Below are positions 24,651 to 32,263 of a DNA stretch of 64,000 nucleotides, piece after piece. Every line of letters starts with the position of its first letter. Within the stretch, counting starts at the first letter, position 1. Source of the DNA: SKUL01 sp964487545. Lineage in GTDB: Bacteria; Bacteroidota; Bacteroidia; Flavobacteriales_D; SKUL01. The position numbers and the translations under genes are program-made. The notes under the pieces were generated by a model that was not told the origin of the DNA, did no database searches, and saw only the letters and a program-made list of their open reading frames with translations. The stretch is taken from contig CAZARI010000013.1 in assembly GCA_964487545.1 (NCBI GenBank), positions 1 to 64,000 of the forward strand, in the 5' to 3' direction.

Positions 24651-25208
24651 CTATTCTTCATTCACAATGTGAGGATTGGCGCGCGGAATGGTGACGGTTG
24701 ATTTGTATACGCTCACATTATCACACGGGTCGGTTGCCGTCCAGATGCGCGTAATTATCGCATAATCATCATCGCTAAAATCAGGAACTTCTTCAAATTC
24801 CAGAATGACCGAATTGCCTGATTCATCATTAACCTGAATGGACGGCGCACTTTTATATTCATCGCGCGATTTGAGGACAATATCTTCCGGAACACTAACA
24901 AAAACGGGAGGGGTGTCATCAACTAGGGTTATATACTGAACGGCTTGGCGGCTGTTGTTGCAATTATCGCTAATGACATAAGTTCTTTCGAGGACTCCGG
25001 CGCATCCACCCGAAAACCTTTTGTCGGTGTAATTGATGTTGAGCGCACCGGCACAACGCGAAGTAGCGGAAAGCGGAATGCTGTCCTGAAGATGCCGCGT
25101 GTTTAATCGGATTTGTTCCTGAAAATCGGGTAATTCAATACCGTTATTTTGTCCTAGTGCTACGCCAGCGATCAGCAAGGATGCGAGTAAGGTTATTGCC
25201 AGTTTCAT
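24651..25208 (-). CDS. Exported HYR-like domain protein
   Basis: A 185-residue protein. The ATG at 25208 is chosen because it begins a clear signal peptide (MKLAITLLASLLIAGVALGQ). The mature part has Cys-containing Ig-like sequence, with DDTPPVFVSVPEDIVL at about 110-125 and ending TATDPCDNVSVYKSTVTIPR, the pattern of HYR-type domains in surface proteins. There is no T9SS sorting domain at the C-terminus, so it may be periplasmic or held by partners. It lies between two T9SS type A genes on the same strand. Confidence 0.75.
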   Translation of the reverse strand: MKLAITLLASLLIAGVALGQNNGIELPDFQEQIRLNTRHLQDSIPLSATSRCAGALNINYTDKRFSGGCAGVLERTYVISDNCNNSRQAVQYITLVDDTPPVFVSVPEDIVLKSRDEYKSAPSIQVNDESGNSVILEFEEVPDFSDDDYAIITRIWTATDPCDNVSVYKSTVTIPRANPHIVNEE

Positions 25209-25285
25209 ATGATTGGTTATCGGGTTGGGATTAAAAATAGCATTTCCCAAGCTTATGACAAAAAAAACCGGCCCTTTATGGATGT

Positions 25286-26311
25286 TTAATGCACCACCAG
25301 TCGATCGGAATAATGTTGATCGTCGGTTTTAATATTCAATAAATACATGCCTGGCTGTAGGGATCGAAGATTAATTTTAAATAGGTGTGAATGCTCGATC
25401 AATTCATTTTCGCCTATTTCCAGCACTTTTTTACCCAACATATCGCTTATCCAAAGCTGCGCTTCTGCGGCTTGGTTGGTTCGAACGTTTAGGTGGGTTT
25501 CGCCCATGGCAGGATTGGGGAAAATGGTAAACGAGAAATCGCTCGGTGTGGTCTCTGCAATATTAGCGGTTGTGGCCGGTACGGTATAAACCACTTCGGC
25601 ACCTTCGTTTGAACCGGGACATCCGTTGTTGTTCCACGAGCGCATATACAGCAGCGGGCCGCTTGTGCCCGGCTGGTACCAGAAATGTTCGATGATGTTG
25701 TTTTCGCGTTCGTACCCCAGACTCTCGTTGACCCTTGAGGTAAATGAAACCCGACGGATTTTCAAAACATTTTCAAAAGTACCGGATGGCAGAAGCAGTG
25801 TGCCGTATCCAACACCGTGTGTTTCAGTAGTACTTTGCCATACAAAATCATGGCATGAGCCATATAGGTTGCCGGTCGATTCGTCTGAGAATTGAGAGCC
25901 GTAGGTAAAAGGATAGGTCAACATCAGATGATCGTTGTCTAATGCCAGAATGTTGTTGTCTCCTCCCTGACCCATTGCGCTAAGTCCACTCTCGTCGTTC
26001 TTCCAATAGCGGATGGTTCCGTTGTTGAGTACCATTGCCAGATTAGCTCCCGAAAAAAGATCAAAGTCATTTAAAGCAGCCGGATCCTGAATGGTTCCGC
26101 CCCACACATTTGATTCACCTATTGTAGAAAGACCACTAAAGTCCCAAAGTTGGTTGACGCCGTCTGGTCCATCGTTAATATTGTCGGTGGCTACATCAAA
26201 CCCAATTACTTGTTGGCCGAGCTGATAAAACACATCTTCATTCAGCGTTGGTTGACTGATGGCGAAATGCGTCAGACCAATAAAAGAAAATAGTAAGGTA
26301 TAGTTTTTCAT
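25286..26311 (-). CDS. T9SS type A exported protein
   Basis: A 341-residue protein. The ATG at 26311 starts a signal peptide (MKNYTLLFSFIGLTHFAIS); a longer in-frame start upstream adds a charged lead that would spoil it. The middle is a beta-rich region of unknown role with N-G-P-D-G-V-N-Q-L-W-D-F near 45-58, a pattern found in several Bacteroidota exported proteins. The last 75 residues form a type A sorting domain (FTIFPNPAMGETHLNV to DRLVVH). Probably a cell-surface or released protein. Confidence 0.85.
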   Translation of the reverse strand: MKNYTLLFSFIGLTHFAISQPTLNEDVFYQLGQQVIGFDVATDNINDGPDGVNQLWDFSGLSTIGESNVWGGTIQDPAALNDFDLFSGANLAMVLNNGTIRYWKNDESGLSAMGQGGDNNILALDNDHLMLTYPFTYGSQFSDESTGNLYGSCHDFVWQSTTETHGVGYGTLLLPSGTFENVLKIRRVSFTSRVNESLGYERENNIIEHFWYQPGTSGPLLYMRSWNNNGCPGSNEGAEVVYTVPATTANIAETTPSDFSFTIFPNPAMGETHLNVRTNQAAEAQLWISDMLGKKVLEIGENELIEHSHLFKINLRSLQPGMYLLNIKTDDQHYSDRLVVH

Positions 26312-26418
26312 GTTGATTCGAAATTTTCCCGTTTGCACAATAGCAAAGTTAGGAAAATATCGATCGTAATGTCAAGTTCGTCGATTCCGTCCGAACGTTT
26401 ATCGTTGGGGATGATTTT

Positions 26419-26670
26419 TTAAATCTCCAAATCCTTACTTTCTCGCTCGCTCAGAAAGTTAGCAATATGCGCCTTGTAGTTTTCCATTTTTATCAGGTAG
26501 CTGCTGTCGGGCGTTTCGTGTTTTAATACGTGTATGATTTGTCCCTTGTGATCACTCACTGTTTGAAGGTGCTGTTGAAATCCGTCGGGATACTTCCGCT
26601 TTAGCTCCACTCTAACTGGTTCCGGAAGTTTCTCATAACTAATCATCACTTTTCTCTTCGCTTTCTCCAT
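26419..26670 (-). CDS. Small basic protein, unknown function
   Basis: An 83-residue soluble protein with a basic N-terminus (MEKAKRKVMISYEKLPEPVRVELKRKYPDGF) and a helical C-terminal half. I do not recognise a named family, although the 'LPEPVR.EL..KYPDG' stretch looks conserved. It starts with ATG at 26670. No operon partner is obvious: 107 bp separate it from the exported protein gene downstream. Confidence 0.6.
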   Translation of the reverse strand: MEKAKRKVMISYEKLPEPVRVELKRKYPDGFQQHLQTVSDHKGQIIHVLKHETPDSSYLIKMENYKAHIANFLSERESKDLEI

Positions 26671-27042
26671 TTCCCGGTTCTTTAAATATTTTGCCCCGAT
26701 TGGGTTCCCTTAAAATACGATGGCATTTGGCTGTGGGTTTCAGAGATTGTGTGGAATTCCTTCCAAGTCATCTTTGACGGGCCAGATCGATATGACTACA
26801 TCTTTGATTATAATACCAGTCATTTTTTAAGGTTGGTCTGCTCAGACTTTATTGATTAACAACTATTAACATGGTTGTTTTCGAGAACACCAAAATTTAA
26901 AAGCGCTTAGTAGTCACATTTTACCTGACAAAAATTTCAACTGTATGTGGTAATTCCTTAAATTGGCGACTTCTAAATTTGTTGAGAAAGAAGTTATTAA
27001 CTTGTTAATTAAGTGTGCAATAGATAATTATAAGCACTTTCG
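26671..27042. other. 372-bp non-coding region with promoter of the PKD-protein gene
   Basis: No supported gene. It contains a 9-bp direct repeat CATCTTTGA (26769-26777 and 26799-26807, 30 bp apart), an inverted repeat AACAAC-N10-GTTGTT (26858-26879) and a full -7 element TAAATTTG (26974-26981) on the plus strand. No hairpin with a T-run is seen. Confidence 0.5.
26974..26981 (+). promoter_or_regulatory. -7 element upstream of the PKD/type B protein
   Basis: TAAATTTG fully matches TAnnTTTG. The leader to the ATG at 27043 would be about 56 nt. No clear TTG at -33. Confidence 0.45.
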
Positions 27043-29595
27043 ATGTATAGATTAAGCTTAGTAGTAGTACTTGTATTTCTGTTTAATGGTGGATTTGGTC
27101 AGGTGTTTTGGTCGGAAGACTTTGGCACCGACAATTGCGCCGTCTCCGAAGTCATCGCTGACTTTACGTCTGCTAATGGAAACTGGACCTTTTGGAATAA
27201 TCCCGATCCTACCGCCAATAGTGCCCAAGGTAACACTTGGTATGTGAGCGCGTTGGAAGCCGGAATGGGCGAGGGAGCCTGTGGTGATGGTTGTGAAATT
27301 GACGCAACATTGACCAATAAAACCCTTCACATTGGCATTGGAGTCAACGTTTTTGGAGATATGGGTGCGTCCTATTCCACAAGTGGCCTCGGAGTAACCA
27401 ATACCGACACCAGAGTGGAAACACCTACCATTGATTGTTCAGGACAAAGTGAAATTGAGCTGTCCTTTCTTTATATGGCCGGTGGAACTGCCAACGATAT
27501 CTGCATTTTGCAATATTTCGACGGAACCGATTGGCTGGATATTGGGGTATTACCGCAAACGCCGACAAATTGCTTACCACAGGGAACTTGGGCTTCATAT
27601 TCTACGGCTCTGCCGGCAAGCGCCAATAATAATCCTGATGTTAAAATTGGTTTTCGTTGGATCAACTTAGATCCAATTGGTGGCGGTCTCGCTGTTCAAC
27701 TGTCGGTTGCAATTGATGATATAACGTTGACCTCGGGCGCTGAAGCAGAGGTTACCGCAGATTTCGAAGCGAATGCTACTACGGTCTGCGCCGGCGATTG
27801 CGTTGACTTTACTGATTTAAGCTTGGGTGATGATATAAACGCATGGAACTGGACATTTACCGGCGCAGAAACAGCCACTTCAACTGAACAAAATCCTTTG
27901 GGAATTTGCTATACCACACCGGGTCAGTATTCGGTGACGCTCGCGATAGAAAGCCCCGACGCAACAGATGAACTGACGCTCACTAATTATATTACCGTTG
28001 AGGAATGTGCTGGACCACCAGTTGCTAACTTCACGGCAAACCTTCAGAATATTTGTGTTGGCGACTGTGTGGATTTTTCTGACTTGAGCTTGGGCGAAGA
28101 CATTACCGACTGGAGCTGGACATTTACCGGGGCAGATACTCCCGCATCAACCGATCAAAACCCAGGCGGAATTTGCTTTTCAACGGCAGGGTCATTTGAT
28201 GTTACACTGTCAGTAACCAACGCCGAAGGTACCGACGAAATCACCATCCCCGATTTTATTACGGTTAATGATTGTACCGGTCCGGTAGCCGGATTTTCAG
28301 CTTCGGAAACCACTATTTGTGTGGGTGACTGCATCGACTTTACAAACGAAAGCATCGGTGGCGCTACCATTTTTGCATGGGTATTTGAAGGAGCAGATAC
28401 ACCGGCTTCAATCGTAGAGAATCCATTGGGAATTTGCTACTCAACTCCCGGGGTTTATGAAGTTTCATTGATGGTTAGCGACGGCACGCAAAACGATCAA
28501 CTCGTGGAAACGGCCTATATTACGGTAGAGGAGTGTGCGAGTGGTACTGAGCCAGAGCTGAATATCAGCGCATCGAGCATTGCCGCCTGTCCGGGTGATT
28601 GCATCGACTTTCAGGATATGACCATTAACGGCACCGCCGATAGTTGGTTTTGGGTTTTTGAAGGGGGCGACCCTGCAATTGCTTCCACACAAAACCCAAC
28701 ACAGATTTGCTATTCTGCAGAAGGCACCTACGATGTTACCCTTTCGGTTACCATTGATGGCCAGACCTACGACAGTACTTTTGTTGATTTCATAACCATT
28801 ATCGGAAGTTGTGGCCCAGTGGCCAGTTTCGACTTTCCTCCAATTGTATGTCTGGGACAGTGCTACTCTTTTGATAATACCAGTACCGGCGTAAATGCCA
28901 ACACTTCCTACTTCTGGACTTTCCAGGGGGCCTTGCCTGAAACTTCTACTGAAAAAAGTCCGGCTGAAGTATGTTACCTCGATCAAACAGGCACTTTTAA
29001 TGTTACGCTAACTGTCACCAACCAGTTGGGTGCCTCGCATTCGGTAACCCAGCAAATTACGGTAGTGAATTCACCCTCGGTGAATGCCGGTCCCGATCAA
29101 ACCATTGTGCAGGGAACGACAACGGTTGTTTCGGCCACCGGTGGAAACGGCACCGGTCAATTTTCGTGGGAGCCCTATGAAGACGTACTCTGTTTTAATT
29201 GTCCGTCCACAACAACAGTTCCGCTGCAGGAAACCACTGACTTTATTGTGTTTTACGAGCAATCGGGTGGTTGCCGCGGCTCGGATACCCTCACCGTGCA
29301 CATCAATGATGTGGTATACACTGCTGATGTTCCCACAACATTTTCTCCAAATGGTGATGGTGTAAACGACATTTTCTACGTTCACGGAAATAATATTACC
29401 AAAGTGAATTTAATCGTGTACAACCGGTACGGACAAGAGGTTTTTTCAACCAACAGTACTAGAAAAATTGATGGGTGGGACGGTACCATGAACGGCAGGG
29501 AGTTAAATGCCGGGGTATTTGGATACTACCTGGAAGCACATTTCTCCGACGGTACATCGAGTATCAAAAAAGGAGATATAACGCTGGTAAGATAG
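27043..29595 (+). CDS. PKD-repeat gliding/adhesin-like protein with T9SS type B sorting domain
   Basis: An 850-residue exported protein: signal peptide (1-19), an N-terminal jelly-roll-like domain (about 20-232), five PKD-type repeats of about 87 residues starting near 237, 326, 413, 502 and 591, an Ig-like segment (about 679-760) and a C-terminal type B (CHU_C) sorting domain (about 762-850, opening TTFSPNGDGVND). Most PKD repeats carry a C-G-D-C type pair plus a later G-I-C-Y/F cysteine, suggesting disulfide-stapled repeats. The porP/sprF-like gene follows after 4 bp, the usual partner arrangement for type B substrates. Confidence 0.93.
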   Translation: MYRLSLVVVLVFLFNGGFGQVFWSEDFGTDNCAVSEVIADFTSANGNWTFWNNPDPTANSAQGNTWYVSALEAGMGEGACGDGCEIDATLTNKTLHIGIGVNVFGDMGASYSTSGLGVTNTDTRVETPTIDCSGQSEIELSFLYMAGGTANDICILQYFDGTDWLDIGVLPQTPTNCLPQGTWASYSTALPASANNNPDVKIGFRWINLDPIGGGLAVQLSVAIDDITLTSGAEAEVTADFEANATTVCAGDCVDFTDLSLGDDINAWNWTFTGAETATSTEQNPLGICYTTPGQYSVTLAIESPDATDELTLTNYITVEECAGPPVANFTANLQNICVGDCVDFSDLSLGEDITDWSWTFTGADTPASTDQNPGGICFSTAGSFDVTLSVTNAEGTDEITIPDFITVNDCTGPVAGFSASETTICVGDCIDFTNESIGGATIFAWVFEGADTPASIVENPLGICYSTPGVYEVSLMVSDGTQNDQLVETAYITVEECASGTEPELNISASSIAACPGDCIDFQDMTINGTADSWFWVFEGGDPAIASTQNPTQICYSAEGTYDVTLSVTIDGQTYDSTFVDFITIIGSCGPVASFDFPPIVCLGQCYSFDNTSTGVNANTSYFWTFQGALPETSTEKSPAEVCYLDQTGTFNVTLTVTNQLGASHSVTQQITVVNSPSVNAGPDQTIVQGTTTVVSATGGNGTGQFSWEPYEDVLCFNCPSTTTVPLQETTDFIVFYEQSGGCRGSDTLTVHINDVVYTADVPTTFSPNGDGVNDIFYVHGNNITKVNLIVYNRYGQEVFSTNSTRKIDGWDGTMNGRELNAGVFGYYLEAHFSDGTSSIKKGDITLVR

Positions 29596-29599
29596 GCTT

Positions 29600-30655
29600 A
29601 TGAATAGAAAACTACTCTTGATAATTTGCATATTAACTGCCGGATCTGGTTTGCTATCGGGGCAAAGTGATGTGCATTTTTCACAGTTCTATTACTCACC
29701 GATTATGTGGAACCCGGCAATGGCCGGAGTTACTAGCGGTGATTTACGGGCATCAGCCACTTATCGCAATCAGTGGGCTTCTGTGTCATCGCCCTACACC
29801 ACCATTTCTGCGGCTTTCGATATGCCCGTGCAAACCCGTGCAATGGGAGATAACTTTCTCGGATTCGGGGTTTACTTTAATAATGACAAATCTGGCAACA
29901 ATGGATTTTCGAACCTCGATATCAACGGTTCCTTAAGCTATAGCCTAGATTTGGGTAGCACCTATAATCGACCGCATTACATTTCGTTTGGGTTGAACTT
30001 TGGATTCGTACAGCGCAGCATGGCTTATGACAATGCCACTTGGGATATTCAGTGGGACGGCCTTATGTTCGATCCATTAAGATCCAATGGCGAGGGCGCA
30101 CGTACCGGAAAACTCTCTAAAGGCAATATCAGTGTTGGAGGAGGAGCGGTGTGGAATTATTCTTTCCAGGAAAAACAACGTTTTTATTTGGGTGCCGCTT
30201 TGTTTCACATCAATCGACCGAACCTTTCGATTATAGGAGATTCAGATCACCTGTTCCACAAGTTCGCCTATATGGCCGGATTTGATCTGGGCAGCGATTC
30301 CCGCTCCACCACTTTTCGTCCTAATGTTATGGTCATGCACCAAGGTCCCAACTTCTTCCTAACCGGTGGATTGGATGTGAGCTTTGACCTGACCGATCGC
30401 ACGGCTTTTACCAATTACAAAAACCACATGGCATTTGGGGTAGGGGTGTATCATCGGTTGATGGACGCTATGATCTTTGCGGTAAACGTGGAGTATTCTA
30501 ACCTGAAAGTAGGTTTTGCCTACGATCTCAACATTTCAGAATTTAACTTAGCAACCGACGGCAAAGGGGGAATGGAAATTATTCTTCTCTATCAGCCACA
30601 GCTTTCAGGGCCGGCAACGCAACGCCAGAAATTGCGAAGAAACAAAGGGCTCTAA
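29600..30655 (+). CDS. PorP/SprF family type IX secretion membrane protein
   Basis: A 351-residue outer-membrane beta-barrel protein with a signal peptide (1-22) and the family start DVHFSQFYYSPIMWNPAMAGV at about 24-44, followed by YRNQW. PorP/SprF proteins are linked to T9SS and are commonly encoded next to a type B substrate, where they help export or attach it. Four bases separate it from the PKD protein gene, so the pair is one transcript. Confidence 0.95.
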   Translation: MNRKLLLIICILTAGSGLLSGQSDVHFSQFYYSPIMWNPAMAGVTSGDLRASATYRNQWASVSSPYTTISAAFDMPVQTRAMGDNFLGFGVYFNNDKSGNNGFSNLDINGSLSYSLDLGSTYNRPHYISFGLNFGFVQRSMAYDNATWDIQWDGLMFDPLRSNGEGARTGKLSKGNISVGGGAVWNYSFQEKQRFYLGAALFHINRPNLSIIGDSDHLFHKFAYMAGFDLGSDSRSTTFRPNVMVMHQGPNFFLTGGLDVSFDLTDRTAFTNYKNHMAFGVGVYHRLMDAMIFAVNVEYSNLKVGFAYDLNISEFNLATDGKGGMEIILLYQPQLSGPATQRQKLRRNKGL

Positions 30656-30689
30656 TTCAGTGTTCCTTAAAGGAAAACAGGGTCATTCA

Positions 30690-31205
30690 TTAAATTCTTT
30701 TGAGCTGTTGCTGAAGCATCTTAATTTGGTCAGCAAGTAATTTGTGTTTGTCTAGTTTCTTGGCTTCGGCCAAAAGGGTAGTGGCTTCGCGCTTTTTGCG
30801 TTTGGTCATGCAAATTCCTGCCAGGTTGAGTTTAGCCATGGCCTGATCGTGCTTCATCCTCAGCCCCATATTCAGCGCTTTGCGGAAATACTTTTCTGCT
30901 TTTGTTAAACTGTTGAGTTGCGATTCAACCAGACCCAGTAAATAATAATAATAGGCCTCCTGAGAACCGATCAGCAAATCAGGTCGGCTAATTTTTGAAA
31001 GAACCACCTGTGCTTTTTCCGGTTTTTGCCTTCGAAGCTGAAAAAATGCCCACAACACGCGTTCATCTTTGAAAATGCTGAGCACAACCAATCCGATCAG
31101 CAGAATTAGCATAATGCCATTTCCGATATTTCCGATAGAGAATTGCCATACGGTGAGGCCGGTGAATATTACGAACAGTGCGATTTTAACAATGCGATTT
31201 ATCAT
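30690..31205 (-). CDS. Membrane-anchored TPR-like protein
   Basis: A 171-residue protein with two N-terminal membrane helices (about 4-21 and 25-44) followed by about 120 cytosolic residues of TPR-type helices (AYYYYLLGLVESQLNSLTKAEKYFRKALNMG at about 84-114 fits the TPR consensus). Such proteins are scaffolds; the partner is unknown. It is convergent with the porP/sprF-like gene. Confidence 0.75.
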   Translation of the reverse strand: MINRIVKIALFVIFTGLTVWQFSIGNIGNGIMLILLIGLVVLSIFKDERVLWAFFQLRRQKPEKAQVVLSKISRPDLLIGSQEAYYYYLLGLVESQLNSLTKAEKYFRKALNMGLRMKHDQAMAKLNLAGICMTKRKKREATTLLAEAKKLDKHKLLADQIKMLQQQLKRI

Positions 31206-31296
31206 GAAAATTGGAATTTCCGCAAAGTTAATAAAGCACTTGGTTAAAAGTGGCTTTTGAATTTCTAGTTGAAGAAGGACCCCTAAGGGTGATAAG

Positions 31297-31539
31297 TCAG
31301 GTGCTGCTCTGTTCGCGGCTTCTGGCCTTGAGCTCCTGCACGTTCAACAAAAATGCCCAGGTGATGTCTCCCACCGTTCCGTCGGCAGTAATACTGGCGG
31401 ATTTCTGAAATTCAGTGACAGCTATAGTGGTTTTCTCACAGAAATAATCATTGGGTTCTAAACGATACCCGATCTCGTTGAGGATTTTTTTCAGTGTGAT
31501 TACTGCTTCACCTCTGGATCCCTGAATTAGAAGTTCCAT
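31297..31539 (-). CDS. Stand-alone peptidoglycan-binding-like domain protein
   Basis: An 80-residue protein, nearly all of it a PG_binding_1-type three-helix domain: GSRGEAVITLKKILNEIGY (7-25), then CEKTTIAVTEFQKSASITADGTVGDITWAFLL, matching the 'G..V..LQ..L...G' and 'T..AV..FQ...G...DG..G..TW..L' pattern. There is no signal peptide and no catalytic domain, which is unusual. It could be cytosolic, or part of an interaction module that has lost its wall role. Confidence 0.7.
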   Translation of the reverse strand: MELLIQGSRGEAVITLKKILNEIGYRLEPNDYFCEKTTIAVTEFQKSASITADGTVGDITWAFLLNVQELKARSREQSST

Positions 31540-31636
31540 GATTAATCGTTTGATGGTCGGTTGTTGAAGTTAGTAATTGTGTTTGAATTCCCGAAACATC
31601 TTTTGCCAAACCAATTAGGAGCACTCGGACAAATCG

Positions 31637-31644
31637 TATTTTTG
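31637..31644 (+). promoter_or_regulatory. -7 element before the outer-membrane protein gene
   Basis: TATTTTTG fully matches TAnnTTTG and ends 5 bp before the ATG at 31650, so the transcript may be leaderless. Confidence 0.5.
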
Positions 31645-31649
31645 ACTCT

Positions 31650-32195
31650 ATGCAATTCGCTCGATGGGTTATATGTTTCGCGGTCATCGCATCCGGAAGT
31701 ACTGCAATGTCTCAGAGTTCGCATCTACCAGCGAAGTATTCCGACCACAATCGTCCTATTGCCATTAATAGCCTCAGTTTTGAATTTGGTGGTAATGCGC
31801 TGATCTATTCAATCAATTACGACCGCGTTTTGATTCAAAGCGACCATTACAAAGGAACGATTAGAATAGGAGCTGGAATATTGCCTTATCCTTTTTCACT
31901 AAAAGAAAACAGGGTGTGGTTGTTTGTTCCGATAGAGTACAATAACTTGTTCGGTTCACAAAATCATTTTTTTGAGTTAAGTCTCGGTACCACCTATTCC
32001 AGTTCTATCCAAGGAGCCAACCATTGGATCACTGCTCGGGCAGGCTACCGTCTTCAGCCATTTTCTGCAGGTTTTTTTCTGAGAACCGGATTGGTGCTGT
32101 TATACATTCCTTATGCCAATCCACAATTATATCGCAACGAGGTTCAGGATGTCATTCTTCCCATTCCGTCCTTCGCCATTGGCATGTCATTCTAG
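31650..32195 (+). CDS. Small outer-membrane beta-barrel-like protein
   Basis: A 181-residue protein with a signal peptide (about 1-21, ending AMSQ) and alternating-hydrophobicity strands ending in a terminal aromatic residue (SFAIGMSF), as in outer-membrane barrels. I do not recognise a specific family. It is divergent from the peptidoglycan-binding-like gene and 68 bp upstream of the M49 peptidase. Confidence 0.65.
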   Translation: MQFARWVICFAVIASGSTAMSQSSHLPAKYSDHNRPIAINSLSFEFGGNALIYSINYDRVLIQSDHYKGTIRIGAGILPYPFSLKENRVWLFVPIEYNNLFGSQNHFFELSLGTTYSSSIQGANHWITARAGYRLQPFSAGFFLRTGLVLLYIPYANPQLYRNEVQDVILPIPSFAIGMSF

Positions 32196-32225
32196 CAATT
32201 ATGGTGACCATCCCGTCTGAAGTTT

Positions 32226-32233
32226 TATTTTTG
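32226..32233 (+). promoter_or_regulatory. -7 element of the M49 peptidase gene
   Basis: TATTTTTG fully matches TAnnTTTG. The leader to the ATG at 32264 would be about 25 nt. Confidence 0.5.
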
Positions 32234-32263
32234 TGCCTTTCACACCCTTAAACCAAAATTGTT

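Noticed and set aside
27751..29080. Tandem repeats that might indicate a mobile or recombinogenic element
   Set aside because: They are protein-level PKD repeats within one reading frame and are diverged at DNA level.
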